DNA of 64,000 bases from Candidatus Zixiibacteriota bacterium (GTDB lineage: Bacteria; Zixibacteria; MSB-5A5; GN15; FEB-12), in assembly GCA_035380245.1 (NCBI GenBank), contig DAOSXA010000003.1, forward strand, positions 1 through 64,000, given 5' to 3'. The position numbers and the translations under genes are program-made. The notes beneath the pieces are model-generated. The model saw only the letters and a list, made by a program, of their open reading frames with translations, had not been told where the DNA came from and searched no databases. This document shows positions 17,133 to 25,293 of the stretch, piece by piece. Within the stretch, counting starts at the first letter, position 1, and each line of letters starts with the position of its first letter.

Positions 17133-18407
17133 ATGGGTAAAAACACGATTGTAGTGGGATGCCAATGGGGCGATGAAGGGAAGGGGAAAATCGTCGACCT
17201 GCTGGCTTCCGAGGCGGACATTGTTGCCCGTTTCCAGGGAGGGGCCAACGCCGGACACACGATCAAGGTGGGGGATGAAAAATTCGTTTTCCATCTGATT
17301 CCATCAGGCGTTCTTCATCCGGGCAAAGTCTGTTGTATTGGCAACGGTGTCGTGCTGGATCCGTTCGGACTCAAGGAAGAACTGGATGTTCTGGCGGCGC
17401 AGGGGATCGATTACAACAATTGTCTGCGTATTTCGCCGGCCGCCAATCTGGTCCTGCCGTATCACAAACTGATCGATGCCGTTCAGGAAAATAGCCGGGG
17501 AACCTCGAGTCTCGGCACCACCAAACGAGGTATCGGACCGGCATATATCGACAAAGTCGCTCGCAACGGTATCCGGGTGGTCGACTTGTTCGTCCCGGAC
17601 CGTCTCCGCAAGCGTCTCGATTATCAGCGTAAGATCAAAGCCGAATACCTCGAAGGTTCCGAAGACGAACGAGCCGATCTGGATCGGACTTATAACGAGC
17701 TGATCGAACTGTCCGGATTGTTCCGACCGATGGTGATCGATGTCTCCCGGTACCTGTTCGAAGCTCACAAAGCAGGTAAGGCGATCCTGTTCGAAGGAGC
17801 CCAGGGAGTGATGCTCGATGTCGACCTCGGGACTTATCCGTTCGCGACCTCGTCCAACACCACCGCCGGCGGCTGTCTCACCGGACTGGGGATCGGGCCG
17901 CGTATGATCGATGAGGTGGTCGGCGTGATTAAAGCCTACACCACCCGCGTCGGCGCCGGACCGTTTCCGACCGAGTTGATCGATGACTGCGGTGAAAGAC
18001 TGCGCGATAAGGGGGATGAGTACGGCGCCACTACCGGACGGCCTCGCCGCTGCGGCTGGCTCGATCTGGTGGCTCTGAGACATGCCGTACGAGTCAACGG
18101 TGTTGACCGAATCGCTATTACCAAACTTGATGTGCTCGACGGCCTCGAAGAAGTCAAAGTCTGCACCGCCTATGAACTGAACGGTGAGACGCTTTCGGAA
18201 GTACCTCTGGACCTGGCTGAACTGAGCCATGTCAAGCCGGTTTATAAAACTCTCCCGGGCTGGTCCGGAAAATGTACCGCTAAAACCCGGTTCGAGGATC
18301 TTCCGGATAAAGCCCAGGACTATCTGAAGTATATCGCCGCTGATCTCGATGTCGGTATTCGGGTGGTTTCTACGGGTGCCAAACGTGATGAAACGATAAT
18401 GATGTAA
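17133..18407 (+). CDS. purA: Adenylosuccinate synthetase
   Basis: A 424-residue enzyme that joins IMP and aspartate with GTP in AMP synthesis. The diagnostic GDEGKGKIVD loop near residue 12 and NAGHTI follow the start directly. SSLGTTKRGIGPAY, FEGAQG and TTGRPRRCGW are also present, and the length is normal. It starts 24 bp after engB and ends 24 bp before the FKBP gene, so the three are likely co-transcribed. Nothing unusual was noticed. Confidence 0.98.
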   Translation: MGKNTIVVGCQWGDEGKGKIVDLLASEADIVARFQGGANAGHTIKVGDEKFVFHLIPSGVLHPGKVCCIGNGVVLDPFGLKEELDVLAAQGIDYNNCLRISPAANLVLPYHKLIDAVQENSRGTSSLGTTKRGIGPAYIDKVARNGIRVVDLFVPDRLRKRLDYQRKIKAEYLEGSEDERADLDRTYNELIELSGLFRPMVIDVSRYLFEAHKAGKAILFEGAQGVMLDVDLGTYPFATSSNTTAGGCLTGLGIGPRMIDEVVGVIKAYTTRVGAGPFPTELIDDCGERLRDKGDEYGATTGRPRRCGWLDLVALRHAVRVNGVDRIAITKLDVLDGLEEVKVCTAYELNGETLSEVPLDLAELSHVKPVYKTLPGWSGKCTAKTRFEDLPDKAQDYLKYIAADLDVGIRVVSTGAKRDETIMM

Positions 18408-18431
18408 CTAAAAATCAAGATGGAGTAACAA

Positions 18432-18938
18432 ATGCGTTTATTTCTGACTGCTGTTATGACTCTCCTGATCCTGACCGGTCTTTGCTGCGCCGGTGACAAT
18501 CAGACCGATAAAACAGAAAAAGAACCCGCGAAAGCGGTTGAAGCTCAAAAACCTGCTACGCCGGAACCGTCCCAAACCGAGGCCGAATGGATCGACCATG
18601 AAGCCGGTTTCAAATACCGTGATATTACTATCGGCGATGGAGATGAAGCCGAGGCCGGGAAACAGGTCCAGGTCCATTACAGCGGCTGGCTCTGGGTCGA
18701 CGGCAAAGCCGATAAGCAGTTCGACAGCTCAATCCCGCGCAACCAACCGTTGCCGTTCCGCGTTGGCGGCGGTGGTATGATCGCCGGTTTCGATCTTGGG
18801 GTTCGCGGCATGAAAGTCGGCGGCAAACGCCAGATTCTTCTCCCACCGGAAATGGCCTATGGCGCCCAGGGTCGCCCGCCGGTTATTCCGCCGAACTCGA
18901 CCTTGATGTTTGAAATGGATTTGGTCTCAGTTAAATAA
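18432..18938 (+). CDS. Exported FKBP-type peptidyl-prolyl isomerase
   Basis: A 168-residue protein. Residues 1-20 form an export signal ending LTGLCCAGD. The cysteines suggest a lipoprotein, but the residues before them do not match a standard lipobox. A Lys/Glu/Pro linker follows. Residues about 70-168 form one FKBP domain with VQVHYSGWLW, FDSSIPR, the GFDLGVRGMKVGGKR block and the PPNSTLMFEMDLVSV end. It should help proline isomerisation and folding in the periplasm. ATG 18432 has GGAG upstream (gatggagtaacaa). A hairpin at 18955-18985 probably ends the transcript. Confidence 0.92.
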   Translation: MRLFLTAVMTLLILTGLCCAGDNQTDKTEKEPAKAVEAQKPATPEPSQTEAEWIDHEAGFKYRDITIGDGDEAEAGKQVQVHYSGWLWVDGKADKQFDSSIPRNQPLPFRVGGGGMIAGFDLGVRGMKVGGKRQILLPPEMAYGAQGRPPVIPPNSTLMFEMDLVSVK

Positions 18939-18954
18939 TTACTGAAAAACAGAA

Positions 18955-18985
18955 GGAGAAGATTCGCGGGGAGCGAACCTTCTCC
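18955..18985 (+). terminator. Terminator-like hairpin after FKBP gene
   Basis: A 13-bp stem with one mismatch (GGAGAAGATTCGC with GCGAACCTTCTCC) and a 5-nt loop begins 17 bp after the stop codon. No T-run follows, so it may be a weak or factor-dependent terminator or an RNA-stabilising hairpin. Confidence 0.45.
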
Positions 18986-19131
18986 AACCAATACCAAGCA
19001 TTGAGAGGTATGAAGAAGCGTTTCTGTGTAGTGTAACGCTTATACACGGAGAATGGTTCACTGGATTCCAGGTTTTTAGGAAAATGAGATAAAAAAAGTG
19101 GATTCTGACGGTCCATGACTCCATTGGGATG

Positions 19132-19280
19132 GCGAAAAAGCTGTACGCGCGGATGTTCAGCAAGACACGTCAGTAATGCGGGCGACACAAGGCCGCCCGC
19201 TACACGAGGTTATGGCTCTTTAACGCGTAGCGGCGGGGCTTGTCTCCGCCGCGATTGTGACTTTGTGAGGGTTTTTCAAC
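19132..19280. repeat. MITE-like repeat, copy B
   Basis: A 149-bp second copy of the element at 837-982, in inverted orientation. The core of about 75 bp (two hairpins around AACGCGTAGCGGCGGGGCTT and GCGGGCGACACAAGGCCGCC) is nearly identical. The outer 35 bp on each side are recognisable but diverged, ending GTTTTTCAAC on the right and GGCGAAAAAGC on the left. No clear target duplication remains, so this copy seems older than copy A. It ends about 75 bp before the tRNA promoter. Confidence 0.75.
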
Positions 19281-19353
19281 ACTCCCGAGGGCCCGGCCGG
19301 GTCGCCAGGGCGATCAAACCTGTTGATTGGTCACTGATGGCAGCCAAAAAGTG

Positions 19354-19381
19354 TTGACATAAGACTTCGGTCCATTATTTT
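19354..19381 (+). promoter_or_regulatory. Promoter of tRNA-Lys
   Basis: A perfect -35 box TTGACA (19354-19359), a 16-nt spacer and the -10-like TATTTT (19376-19381) precede the mature tRNA 5' end by about 33 nt. This placement and the exact -35 make it a good sigma-70 promoter candidate. Confidence 0.65.
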
Positions 19382-19414
19382 AGACCGTCCGACGAGCCCG
19401 TGAGGGGTAAGTCT

Positions 19415-19486
19415 GGGGGTGTAGCTCAGTGGCAGAGCTCCTGCCTTTTAAGCAGGTTGTCGATGGTTCGATCCCATCCACCCTCA
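19415..19486 (+). tRNA. tRNA-Lys (anticodon TTT)
   Basis: A 72-nt cloverleaf. The acceptor GGGGGTG pairs with CACCCTC (one G-U) and is followed by discriminator A. The D-arm is GCTC-AGTGGCA-GAGC. The anticodon arm is CCTGC-CTTTTAA-GCAGG with anticodon TTT (lysine). The T-arm is GATGG-TTCGATC-CCATC. CCA is not encoded and would be added after transcription. The gene is solitary and is followed by a hairpin and the 210-bp repeat array. Confidence 0.97.
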
Positions 19487-19490
19487 TACT

Positions 19491-19511
19491 TGCCCCTTCT
19501 TCTTTGGGGCA
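19491..19511 (+). terminator. Hairpin after tRNA-Lys
   Basis: TGCCCC (19491-19496) pairs with GGGGCA (19506-19511) around a pyrimidine-rich loop, 4 nt after the tRNA. There is no strong T-run, so it is either a weak terminator or a 3'-processing signal. Confidence 0.4.
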
Positions 19512-19700
19512 AACCTCCTCACTTCTGAAATCGCAGCGAATTCGTGGGCGGCATTTTTTCTAATTCTTGTGCCAACTCAACCTCTCGTAGGCCGTGATCC
19601 CTGCGATCTCGGCCGATTTAACACGCGGACGTTATATGGGTTAATCCGCCCGTGAATTATAGTGAGCGGCAGCCCTTATGCCTTACACTTTGCGATTTCC

Positions 19701-20780
19701 GTGGGCGGCAGACGTCCCGTCTGCCCCTGCAGCAGTACACCCAGGCAAACGGTGCCCCACCCATCGGGTGAGAATTTCTGGGCGGCAAACCTCCCGGTTT
19801 GCCCCTGTGTCTAAGAGATTGGTGGCCCACCCGTCCACGGGTGGGGAATACTAAACCTGACTGCAAATCCGTAGCGAGGGTCCGTCTTCGAACCCGCGTG
19901 TTCGAACTCCGTGGGTGGCAGACGTCCCGTCTGCCCCTGCAGCAGTACACCCAGGCAAACGGTGCCCCACCCATCGGGTGAGAATTTCTGGGCGGCAAAC
20001 CTCCCGGTTTGCCCCTGTGTCTAAGAGATTGGTGGCCCACCCGTCCACGGGTGGGGAATACTAAACCTGACTGCAAATCCGTAGCGAGGGTCCGTCTTCG
20101 AACCCGCGTGTTCGAACTCCGTGGGTGGCAGACGTCCCGTCTGCACCTGCAGCAGTACACCCAGGCAAACGGTGCCCCACCCCTCGGGTGAGAATTTCTG
20201 GGTGGCAAATCTCTCCCGGTTTGCCCCTGTGTCTAAGATTGGTGGCCCACCCGTCCACGGGTGGGGAATACTAAACCTGACTGCAAATCCGTAGCGAGGG
20301 TCCGTCTTCGAACCCGCGTGTTCGAACTCCGTGGGTGGCAGACGTCCCGTCTGCACCTGCAGCAGTACACCCAGGCAAACGGTGCCCCACCCCTCGGGTG
20401 AGAATTTCTGGGTGGCAAATCTCTCCCGGTTTGCCCCTGTGTCTAAGAGATTGGTGGCCCACCCGTCCACGGGTGGGGAATACTAAACCTGACTGCAAAT
20501 CCGTAGCGAGGGTCCGTCTTCGAACCCGCGTGTTCGAACTCCGTAGGCGGCAGATGTCTCGTCTGCATCTGCAGCGGTACACCCAGGCAAACGGTGCCCC
20601 ACCCCTCGGGTGGGAATTTCTGGGTGGCAAACCTCCCGGTTTGCCCCTGTGTCTAAGATTGGTGGCCCACCCGTCCACGGGTGGGGAATACTAAACCTGA
20701 CTGCAAATCCGTAGCGAGGGTCCGTCTTCGAACCCGCGTGTTCGAACTCCGTAGGCGGCAGATGTCTCGTCTGCATCTGC
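19701..20780. repeat. Tandem array of about 210-bp hairpin units
   Basis: Five direct units begin at 19701, 19911, 20121, 20331 and 20543 (lengths 210, 210, 210, 212 and 208), with a partial sixth at 20751-20780. Units 1-3 are almost identical and later ones drift slightly. Each unit carries several very tight hairpins: GGCAGACG-TCC-CGTCTGCC, GGCAAACC-TCCC-GGTTTGCC and CCCACCCG-TCCA-CGGGTGGG (8 bp each), plus a shorter CACCC/GGGTG pair. All three long hairpins share a TCC-starting loop. Because 210 is a multiple of three, open frames run through the array in several frames, but none looks like a protein. There is no spacer structure, so it is not a CRISPR array. Function unknown. Confidence 0.88.
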
Positions 20781-21495
20781 TGAAGCAGATAGTAGCGGAA
20801 CTCTTGCAGTCCCGACATCTTTGCTGCCGCACTTCTCCCATCGATTCGCTACAGAATGCGATCTCGCGTACTTAGTCAGCGGGCTGGCGCCACGTGCGCG
20901 AGTCCCATGGCGGGGGAAAAGAAGTGCTTAAATATAAAAAATACAAATCGAACCCATTTCCCCCTAAGCGAATGGCGGATATCTGGTTTAGAGGACTCAA
21001 TGATCGGAGACTGTGGATAACTGCTCTCCGGGGGACATTCTTCAGCCCGCCGCCGCGCTGGTGCAATGGCCGGGATCACAGGGATCCCGGACTCCTGAGG
21101 CCGGTTACCTGTTGAGAGTTCTCCGGGTAATCCGTCTTCGAATCTGTCCAGGGATGTTCTTCCTATCCGAATTATGCTCACTTATTAATGCGAGAAACTC
21201 CGGCTGGGTGGGCCGGAGTTAGAAGGAGGAATAAGTTGTAATCTATGTTAAGCCGAGGAGCTTTTAAATAACTCAGCGTTCTGCTTTCTTATACGTAGTA
21301 TCCCCGAGGTGGTTTCAAAATCTCTGCCAATTTGGCAATGAAGGTTCCGATCAAGCCACCGTCGAAGTCTGCCGACCTGTTAGTCATTGCAGTCCGACCG
21401 GGCCGACGGATCGAAAGAGACCTTGCCAGAACCGGTTTGGACTGCTTTATTGACCGCTTGAGTCCACCGCAATCGAAGTATTCTGGAGATGACGT
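20781..21495. other. Non-coding spacer before asnS
   Basis: No gene was supported in these 715 bases. Two perfect hairpins are present: CCGGGATC/GATCCCGG at 21070-21090 and AACTCCGGC/GCCGGAGTT at 21196-21220. Neither is followed by a T-run. I looked for a T-box leader ahead of asnS and did not see its conserved core. The asnS promoter should be in the last 200 bases, but I could not place it with confidence. Confidence 0.5.
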
Positions 21496-22899
21496 ATGGA
21501 TTACAAGATTCGCACTAAGATCGCCCGAGTCCTGCTCGATGAGGCTGTCCCGGTTGGCGCCGAAATTACGGTGCTGGGAATGGTCCGGACAGTCCGGCAG
21601 GGAAAAGATGTAACTTTTCTGGAGGTGAACGACGGCTCCTGCATGGGAAACCTGCAGGGCGTGGTTTCTAATCCTGGCGATTTCCCCGATCTGGACAAAA
21701 TCCTCACCGGGGCTTCCGTACGTCTGCGCGGGAAGCTGATCGAATCGCCCGCCAAGGGGCAGAAGTTCGAGCTGGGGGTGAGTTCACTGAATCTGGTCGG
21801 AGAAGCCAATGTTTCCTATCCGCTCCAGAAGAAACGGCACAGTTTCGAGTTCTTGCGCGAGATCGCTCATTTGCGCATGCGCACCAACACCTTCGGAGCG
21901 GTAAACCGGCTGCGGTCCCGGGTGGCTTATGCCGTTCATCAGTATTTCCAGGAGCGGGGATTCTACTACATCCACACACCGATAATTTCCGCCTCGGACT
22001 GTGAAGGCGCCGGTGAGCTGTTTCATGTAACTACGCTGGATCTGGCTAATGTCCCCAAGGTTGACGGAAAGGTTGATTTTGACCAGGATTTCTTCGGTTC
22101 CGAGGCCTATCTAACCGTGTCCGGCCAGCTCGAAGCCGAACTGGCGGCGATGGCTCTGGGAGATGTTTACAATTTTGGACCGACTTTCCGAGCCGAAAAC
22201 TCCAACACTGCCCGCCATGCCTCCGAGTTCTGGATGATCGAGCCGGAGATGGCCTGGGCTGAGTTGGAGGACAACATGGACCTGGCCGAGGATTTTCTTA
22301 AAAACCTGTTCCGGTTTGCCCTGGATAAGTGTGCTGACGACATGGAGTTTTTCGATAAGTGGGTGGCCAGGGATATCCCTCTGCGGGAAACGCTGGAGGG
22401 GATCGCAGGCTCCCAATTCGAGCGGATCAGCTATACCGAGGCCATGGACCTGCTGGTCAAATCGGGCCACTCGTTCGAATATCCCGTCGGCTGGGGCATG
22501 GATATGCAGACCGAACATGAGCGCTTTTTAACCGAGCAGATATTCAAAAAACCGGTGATTGTCTATGACTATCCCAAGGATATCAAGGCTTTCTATATGC
22601 GTGTTAACGATGATGATAAAACCGTTCGGGGGATGGACGTATTAGTCCCCCGGGTAGGAGAAATCATCGGCGGTTCTCAACGTGAAGAGAGATATGATGT
22701 CCTGATTGATCGAATCAGGGAGATGGGCGTCGGTGATCCGAAAGACTACGACTGGTATCTGGATATTCGTCGGTATGGAACCGTTCCCCACTCCGGGTTC
22801 GGACTGGGTTTTGATCGGGTTATTATGTACATAACCGGAATGGCCAACATCCGCGATGTACAACCTTTCCCACGTGTCCCTCGATGGGCTAAGTTCTGA
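21496..22899 (+). CDS. asnS: Asparaginyl-tRNA synthetase
   Basis: A 467-residue class IIb synthetase that charges tRNA-Asn. An OB-fold anticodon-binding domain covers about 15-110 (ITVLGMVRTVRQGKDVTFLEVNDG). The catalytic core follows, with motif 2 FRAENSNTARHASEFWMIEPE and motif 3 GFGLGFDRV near the end. The ending DVQPFPRVP is typical of AsnRS. ATG 21496 has TGGAGAT upstream. It appears monocistronic, closed by a strong terminator at 22926. Confidence 0.98.
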   Translation: MDYKIRTKIARVLLDEAVPVGAEITVLGMVRTVRQGKDVTFLEVNDGSCMGNLQGVVSNPGDFPDLDKILTGASVRLRGKLIESPAKGQKFELGVSSLNLVGEANVSYPLQKKRHSFEFLREIAHLRMRTNTFGAVNRLRSRVAYAVHQYFQERGFYYIHTPIISASDCEGAGELFHVTTLDLANVPKVDGKVDFDQDFFGSEAYLTVSGQLEAELAAMALGDVYNFGPTFRAENSNTARHASEFWMIEPEMAWAELEDNMDLAEDFLKNLFRFALDKCADDMEFFDKWVARDIPLRETLEGIAGSQFERISYTEAMDLLVKSGHSFEYPVGWGMDMQTEHERFLTEQIFKKPVIVYDYPKDIKAFYMRVNDDDKTVRGMDVLVPRVGEIIGGSQREERYDVLIDRIREMGVGDPKDYDWYLDIRRYGTVPHSGFGLGFDRVIMYITGMANIRDVQPFPRVPRWAKF

Positions 22900-22925
22900 T
22901 AAATCAATTGATTACGGTGGATATA

Positions 22926-22966
22926 GAGCAGGTTGCTTAATCCTGAGCGACCTGCTCTTCTTTTCT
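22926..22966 (+). terminator. Rho-independent terminator of asnS
   Basis: A 12-bp stem with one G-U pair (GAGCAGGTTGCT with AGCGACCTGCTC) and a short loop is followed by TTCTTTTCT. It lies 27 bp after the asnS stop codon. Confidence 0.85.
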
Positions 22967-23319
22967 ATCGGGCATAAAAAAAGACACCCGCGCCGGGGGA
23001 GGGGAACGACGCGGGGGCCGTATAAGGCGACACTGTTGTTAGATCATGTGCTCAGTGATCCGGTCGCCGTTATTTTTTGGAGCACATCACTGTCGCTTTT
23101 ATAACGATCAGCACTGAAATATAGTTTCAAAAATCGAAATTGTCAGCACTTTTTTTGTGAAAAAAGCATGTATTTCTCTACTGTATCAAGTTTTCTTCGG
23201 CTGTCGAAACTGGTTCTTCCTGACTGCCCGTTCTGAAATCATTGATGAGCCCGGACTTAGATCATTAGTCGATATTTTTGAGTAAAAGGTAAGGCTGTTT
23301 TTGTCGATTATAGGACTAT
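22967..23319. other. Structured intergenic region
   Basis: No gene was seen. At about 23030-23098 an imperfect long inverted repeat is present: GCGACA pairs with TGTCGC and ATGTGCTC with GAGCACAT, separated by an uneven internal loop and a 26-nt apical loop, with TTTTATAA after it. It could be a second terminator or a small structured RNA. The A/T-rich part at 23100-23300 probably holds the promoter of the next lipoprotein gene. Confidence 0.45.
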
Positions 23320-24096
23320 ATGAAAGAGAAATTTACCAGAATAGATATCCTGGCTGTCATGGCGTTGGTAGTCCTCGCCCTGATAGCCGGTTGTCACTCT
23401 ACGAGTCTCATGAGCGAGACCGAATCCAGCTATAACTTCTTCGGTGCGTCCGTCAGGTCTCTCTGGATGGATGCTGCTGCTGTACGAGTTTTGATCAGTT
23501 CCAACGACTCGACTTATTCCGATGGATCGGTGCGTTTTTCCGGAGACAGCCTGCATTATTCCAATGATGCTTATTGGCGTTTCTACTATTCGGCCGATTC
23601 CATTTCAACTGGTGTTAATACTGTCATTTTCTCGGACGGAGTGGATTTTCTCGACACGGTTTTCACGGTTGTGCCGGGAGATGTAACCGATACCGTGACC
23701 GGTTTGCCGGACAATCGGGTGAATCCGGCCGGTGATGTCGTGACGGTCGATTTCACTTCCGCGGAGAACGCCGAAGGATACGTGCTGGCGGTAGCTCTCA
23801 AGGATTCGCTGTACACCGGCTTTGGTTTCTCACAATGGATCAGTACGCAGGTGACCTCGGCTACGATTCCCCGCGAGGCGTTTCGTGTCAGCGGGGCCCT
23901 CGATCCCGACACCGGCTGGTACTATGTTTACATTTACGCTTATACCGACTCGCCGGACAGCACTGTTACCCACAGCATGTTGCCGATGCCTTTGCCGGGC
24001 AATTTATCGGACAATATCGCCGACGAGCGTTTCAAAGGCCGTTTCGGATCGTTGGTGGTTTCGGCTCCCGACTCGGTCCATGTGGTAGTGCTTTAA
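23320..24096 (+). CDS. Lipoprotein, unknown function
   Basis: A 258-residue lipoprotein: basic start, hydrophobic segment and lipobox LIAGC with the cysteine near residue 25. The mature part is rich in Ser, Thr, Asp and Val and looks like two beta-sandwich domains: about 45-125 (AAVRVLISSNDSTYSDGSVRFSG) and about 135-215 (VVTVDFTSAENAEGYVLAVAL, which resembles a fibronectin type III or carbohydrate-binding sandwich). No catalytic motif is visible. A strong terminator follows at 24122. I do not recognise the family. Confidence 0.8.
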   Translation: MKEKFTRIDILAVMALVVLALIAGCHSTSLMSETESSYNFFGASVRSLWMDAAAVRVLISSNDSTYSDGSVRFSGDSLHYSNDAYWRFYYSADSISTGVNTVIFSDGVDFLDTVFTVVPGDVTDTVTGLPDNRVNPAGDVVTVDFTSAENAEGYVLAVALKDSLYTGFGFSQWISTQVTSATIPREAFRVSGALDPDTGWYYVYIYAYTDSPDSTVTHSMLPMPLPGNLSDNIADERFKGRFGSLVVSAPDSVHVVVL

Positions 24097-24121
24097 GGTT
24101 GTTGTTCGAACGACGAATTAT

Positions 24122-24151
24122 AAGGCTGCCGCTCGGCGGCCTTTTTATTTT
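24122..24151 (+). terminator. Rho-independent terminator
   Basis: The stem GGCTGCC/GGCGGCC (one G-U), extended by AA/TT, has a 4-nt loop and is followed by TTTTTATTTT. It closes the lipoprotein gene and lies only 10-34 bp before the murQ start. Confidence 0.9.
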
Positions 24152-24160
24152 GCCTCTCCA

Positions 24161-25096
24161 ATGCCGCGATTCTACCTTCGGTCCATGGATGAACGAGAGC
24201 AGCTTATTGAGGAGTTGGGGAAGCTCTCCACGGAGAGGATAAATCCCCGGACAGTCGAGATTGACCGTCTCGGTGCACGCGAAATAGTACGTTTGATCAA
24301 CGAAGAGGACACTGGTGTTGCCGCCGTTGTGGCGGGAGCCGGAGACAAGATCGCGATCGTGGCGCAGCAGTTCGCCGACACTTTGAAAAACAACGGCCGG
24401 GTGTTTTATATCGGAGCGGGGACTTCGGGCCGTCTGGGGGTGTTGGATGCAGCTGAATGTCCTCCCACGTTCGGCACCGATCCGGAACAAATTGTCGGTG
24501 TGATCTCAGGCGGTTATGCCACTCTGGTTCTTTCTAAGGAAGGAGTTGAGGATGACCGCACGGCAGCGGTCAAAGACTTGACCGATCGCGGCATCCGGAC
24601 CGGTGATCTGGTAATCGGTCTGGCCGCTTCGGCTCGTACTCCCTATACGCTCGCAGGTTTGGAATACGCGCATCAAACCGGGTGTCGGACTGCGTTTGTT
24701 GTTTGTAATAACCTGGATAAATCCCCGGCCTTTGTCGATACCGTCATCGAGTTAACGGTTGGTCCCGAGGTTATCACAGGATCGACACGAATGAAATCGG
24801 GAACGGCGCAGAAGATGACGCTCAATGCTATTTCAACTACCGCCATGGTTCTCATGGGTAAAACCTACGGCAATCTCATGGTAGACCTTCAGGCTCGTTC
24901 CGAAAAATTGGCCGCACGCTCGCGCAAAATGCTGATGGAACTCCTGGATCTGTCCTTGTCCGAGTCTGACTGTCTCCTGGAGAAAGCGGGGGGAAGTGTC
25001 AAGATCGCGATTGTCATGCACCGCCTTAACTGTTCGGCCGAGATCGCTGCCGAAAAGCTGGCTCACGCCGGTGGATTTGTGCGCGATTGCCGTTGA
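24161..25096 (+). CDS. murQ: N-acetylmuramic acid 6-phosphate etherase
   Basis: A 311-residue SIS-domain lyase that removes lactate from MurNAc-6-phosphate during cell-wall recycling. The hallmark YIGAGTSGRLGVLDAAECPPT near 88-108 binds the sugar phosphate. STERINPRTVEIDRL, INEEDTGVA and the GSTRMKSGTAQKMTLN segment are also family features. Alignment with family N-termini favours the ATG at 24185 (MDEREQLIEEL). The ATG at 24161 directly abuts the terminator and has no Shine-Dalgarno site. No sugar kinase or amidase neighbours are seen. It ends slightly short but with the usual helical C-terminus. Confidence 0.95.
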   Translation: MPRFYLRSMDEREQLIEELGKLSTERINPRTVEIDRLGAREIVRLINEEDTGVAAVVAGAGDKIAIVAQQFADTLKNNGRVFYIGAGTSGRLGVLDAAECPPTFGTDPEQIVGVISGGYATLVLSKEGVEDDRTAAVKDLTDRGIRTGDLVIGLAASARTPYTLAGLEYAHQTGCRTAFVVCNNLDKSPAFVDTVIELTVGPEVITGSTRMKSGTAQKMTLNAISTTAMVLMGKTYGNLMVDLQARSEKLAARSRKMLMELLDLSLSESDCLLEKAGGSVKIAIVMHRLNCSAEIAAEKLAHAGGFVRDCR

Positions 25097-25110
25097 TCGC
25101 TTTCGCATCG

Positions 25111-25162
25111 GGTGTACCGAGATGTTCAAATAAAGTGCTCTGTACCGAGAGGTACACCTTTT
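25111..25162 (+). terminator. Terminator of murQ
   Basis: GGTGTACC (25111-25118) can pair with GGTACACC, and within this a compact stem GTACC-GAGA-GGTAC is followed by ACCTTTT. The two pairings compete. Either would place a hairpin before the short T-run. Confidence 0.65.
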
Positions 25163-25293
25163 CAGGTCGCGGCCACGCTGCTAATGCTAAACAAATCAAT
25201 GGCTTGTATGGGGAAGGCGGTTTTGGCACGGATATTGTATCACTATGCGAGTGATCTAAGCAAATATGACTACGAAGCTTGAGGAGTAGCGTA

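Noticed and set aside
17304..18230. 308-residue frame antisense to purA
   Set aside because: It lies wholly opposite a conserved enzyme, has no motif and no start signal. Strong codon bias of the sense strand keeps antisense frames open.
19115..19357. Small frame across the MITE-like copy B
   Set aside because: It crosses the non-coding hairpins and has no ribosome-binding site; the same stretch in copy A is not open in the corresponding frame.
20061..20330. tRNA-Cys-like string CTGCAAATCC within the array
   Set aside because: It resembles an anticodon arm, but the stems do not pair and no acceptor or D-arm is present.
19701..20780. CRISPR array
   Set aside because: The repeats are head-to-tail 210-bp units with no unique spacers and no cas genes nearby.
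19415..20780. Integrated element using tRNA-Lys as attachment site
   Set aside because: No integrase gene and no duplication of the tRNA 3' end were found downstream within the window.
19657..20841. Long open frames on both strands through the tandem array
   Set aside because: The unit is 210 bp, so one open frame in a unit repeats automatically. Several frames are open on the same strand, none has a Shine-Dalgarno site, and the products have no domain or signal.
21200..21495. T-box riboswitch ahead of asnS
   Set aside because: I looked for the TGGNACCGCG antiterminator core and a specifier loop with an Asn codon and found neither.
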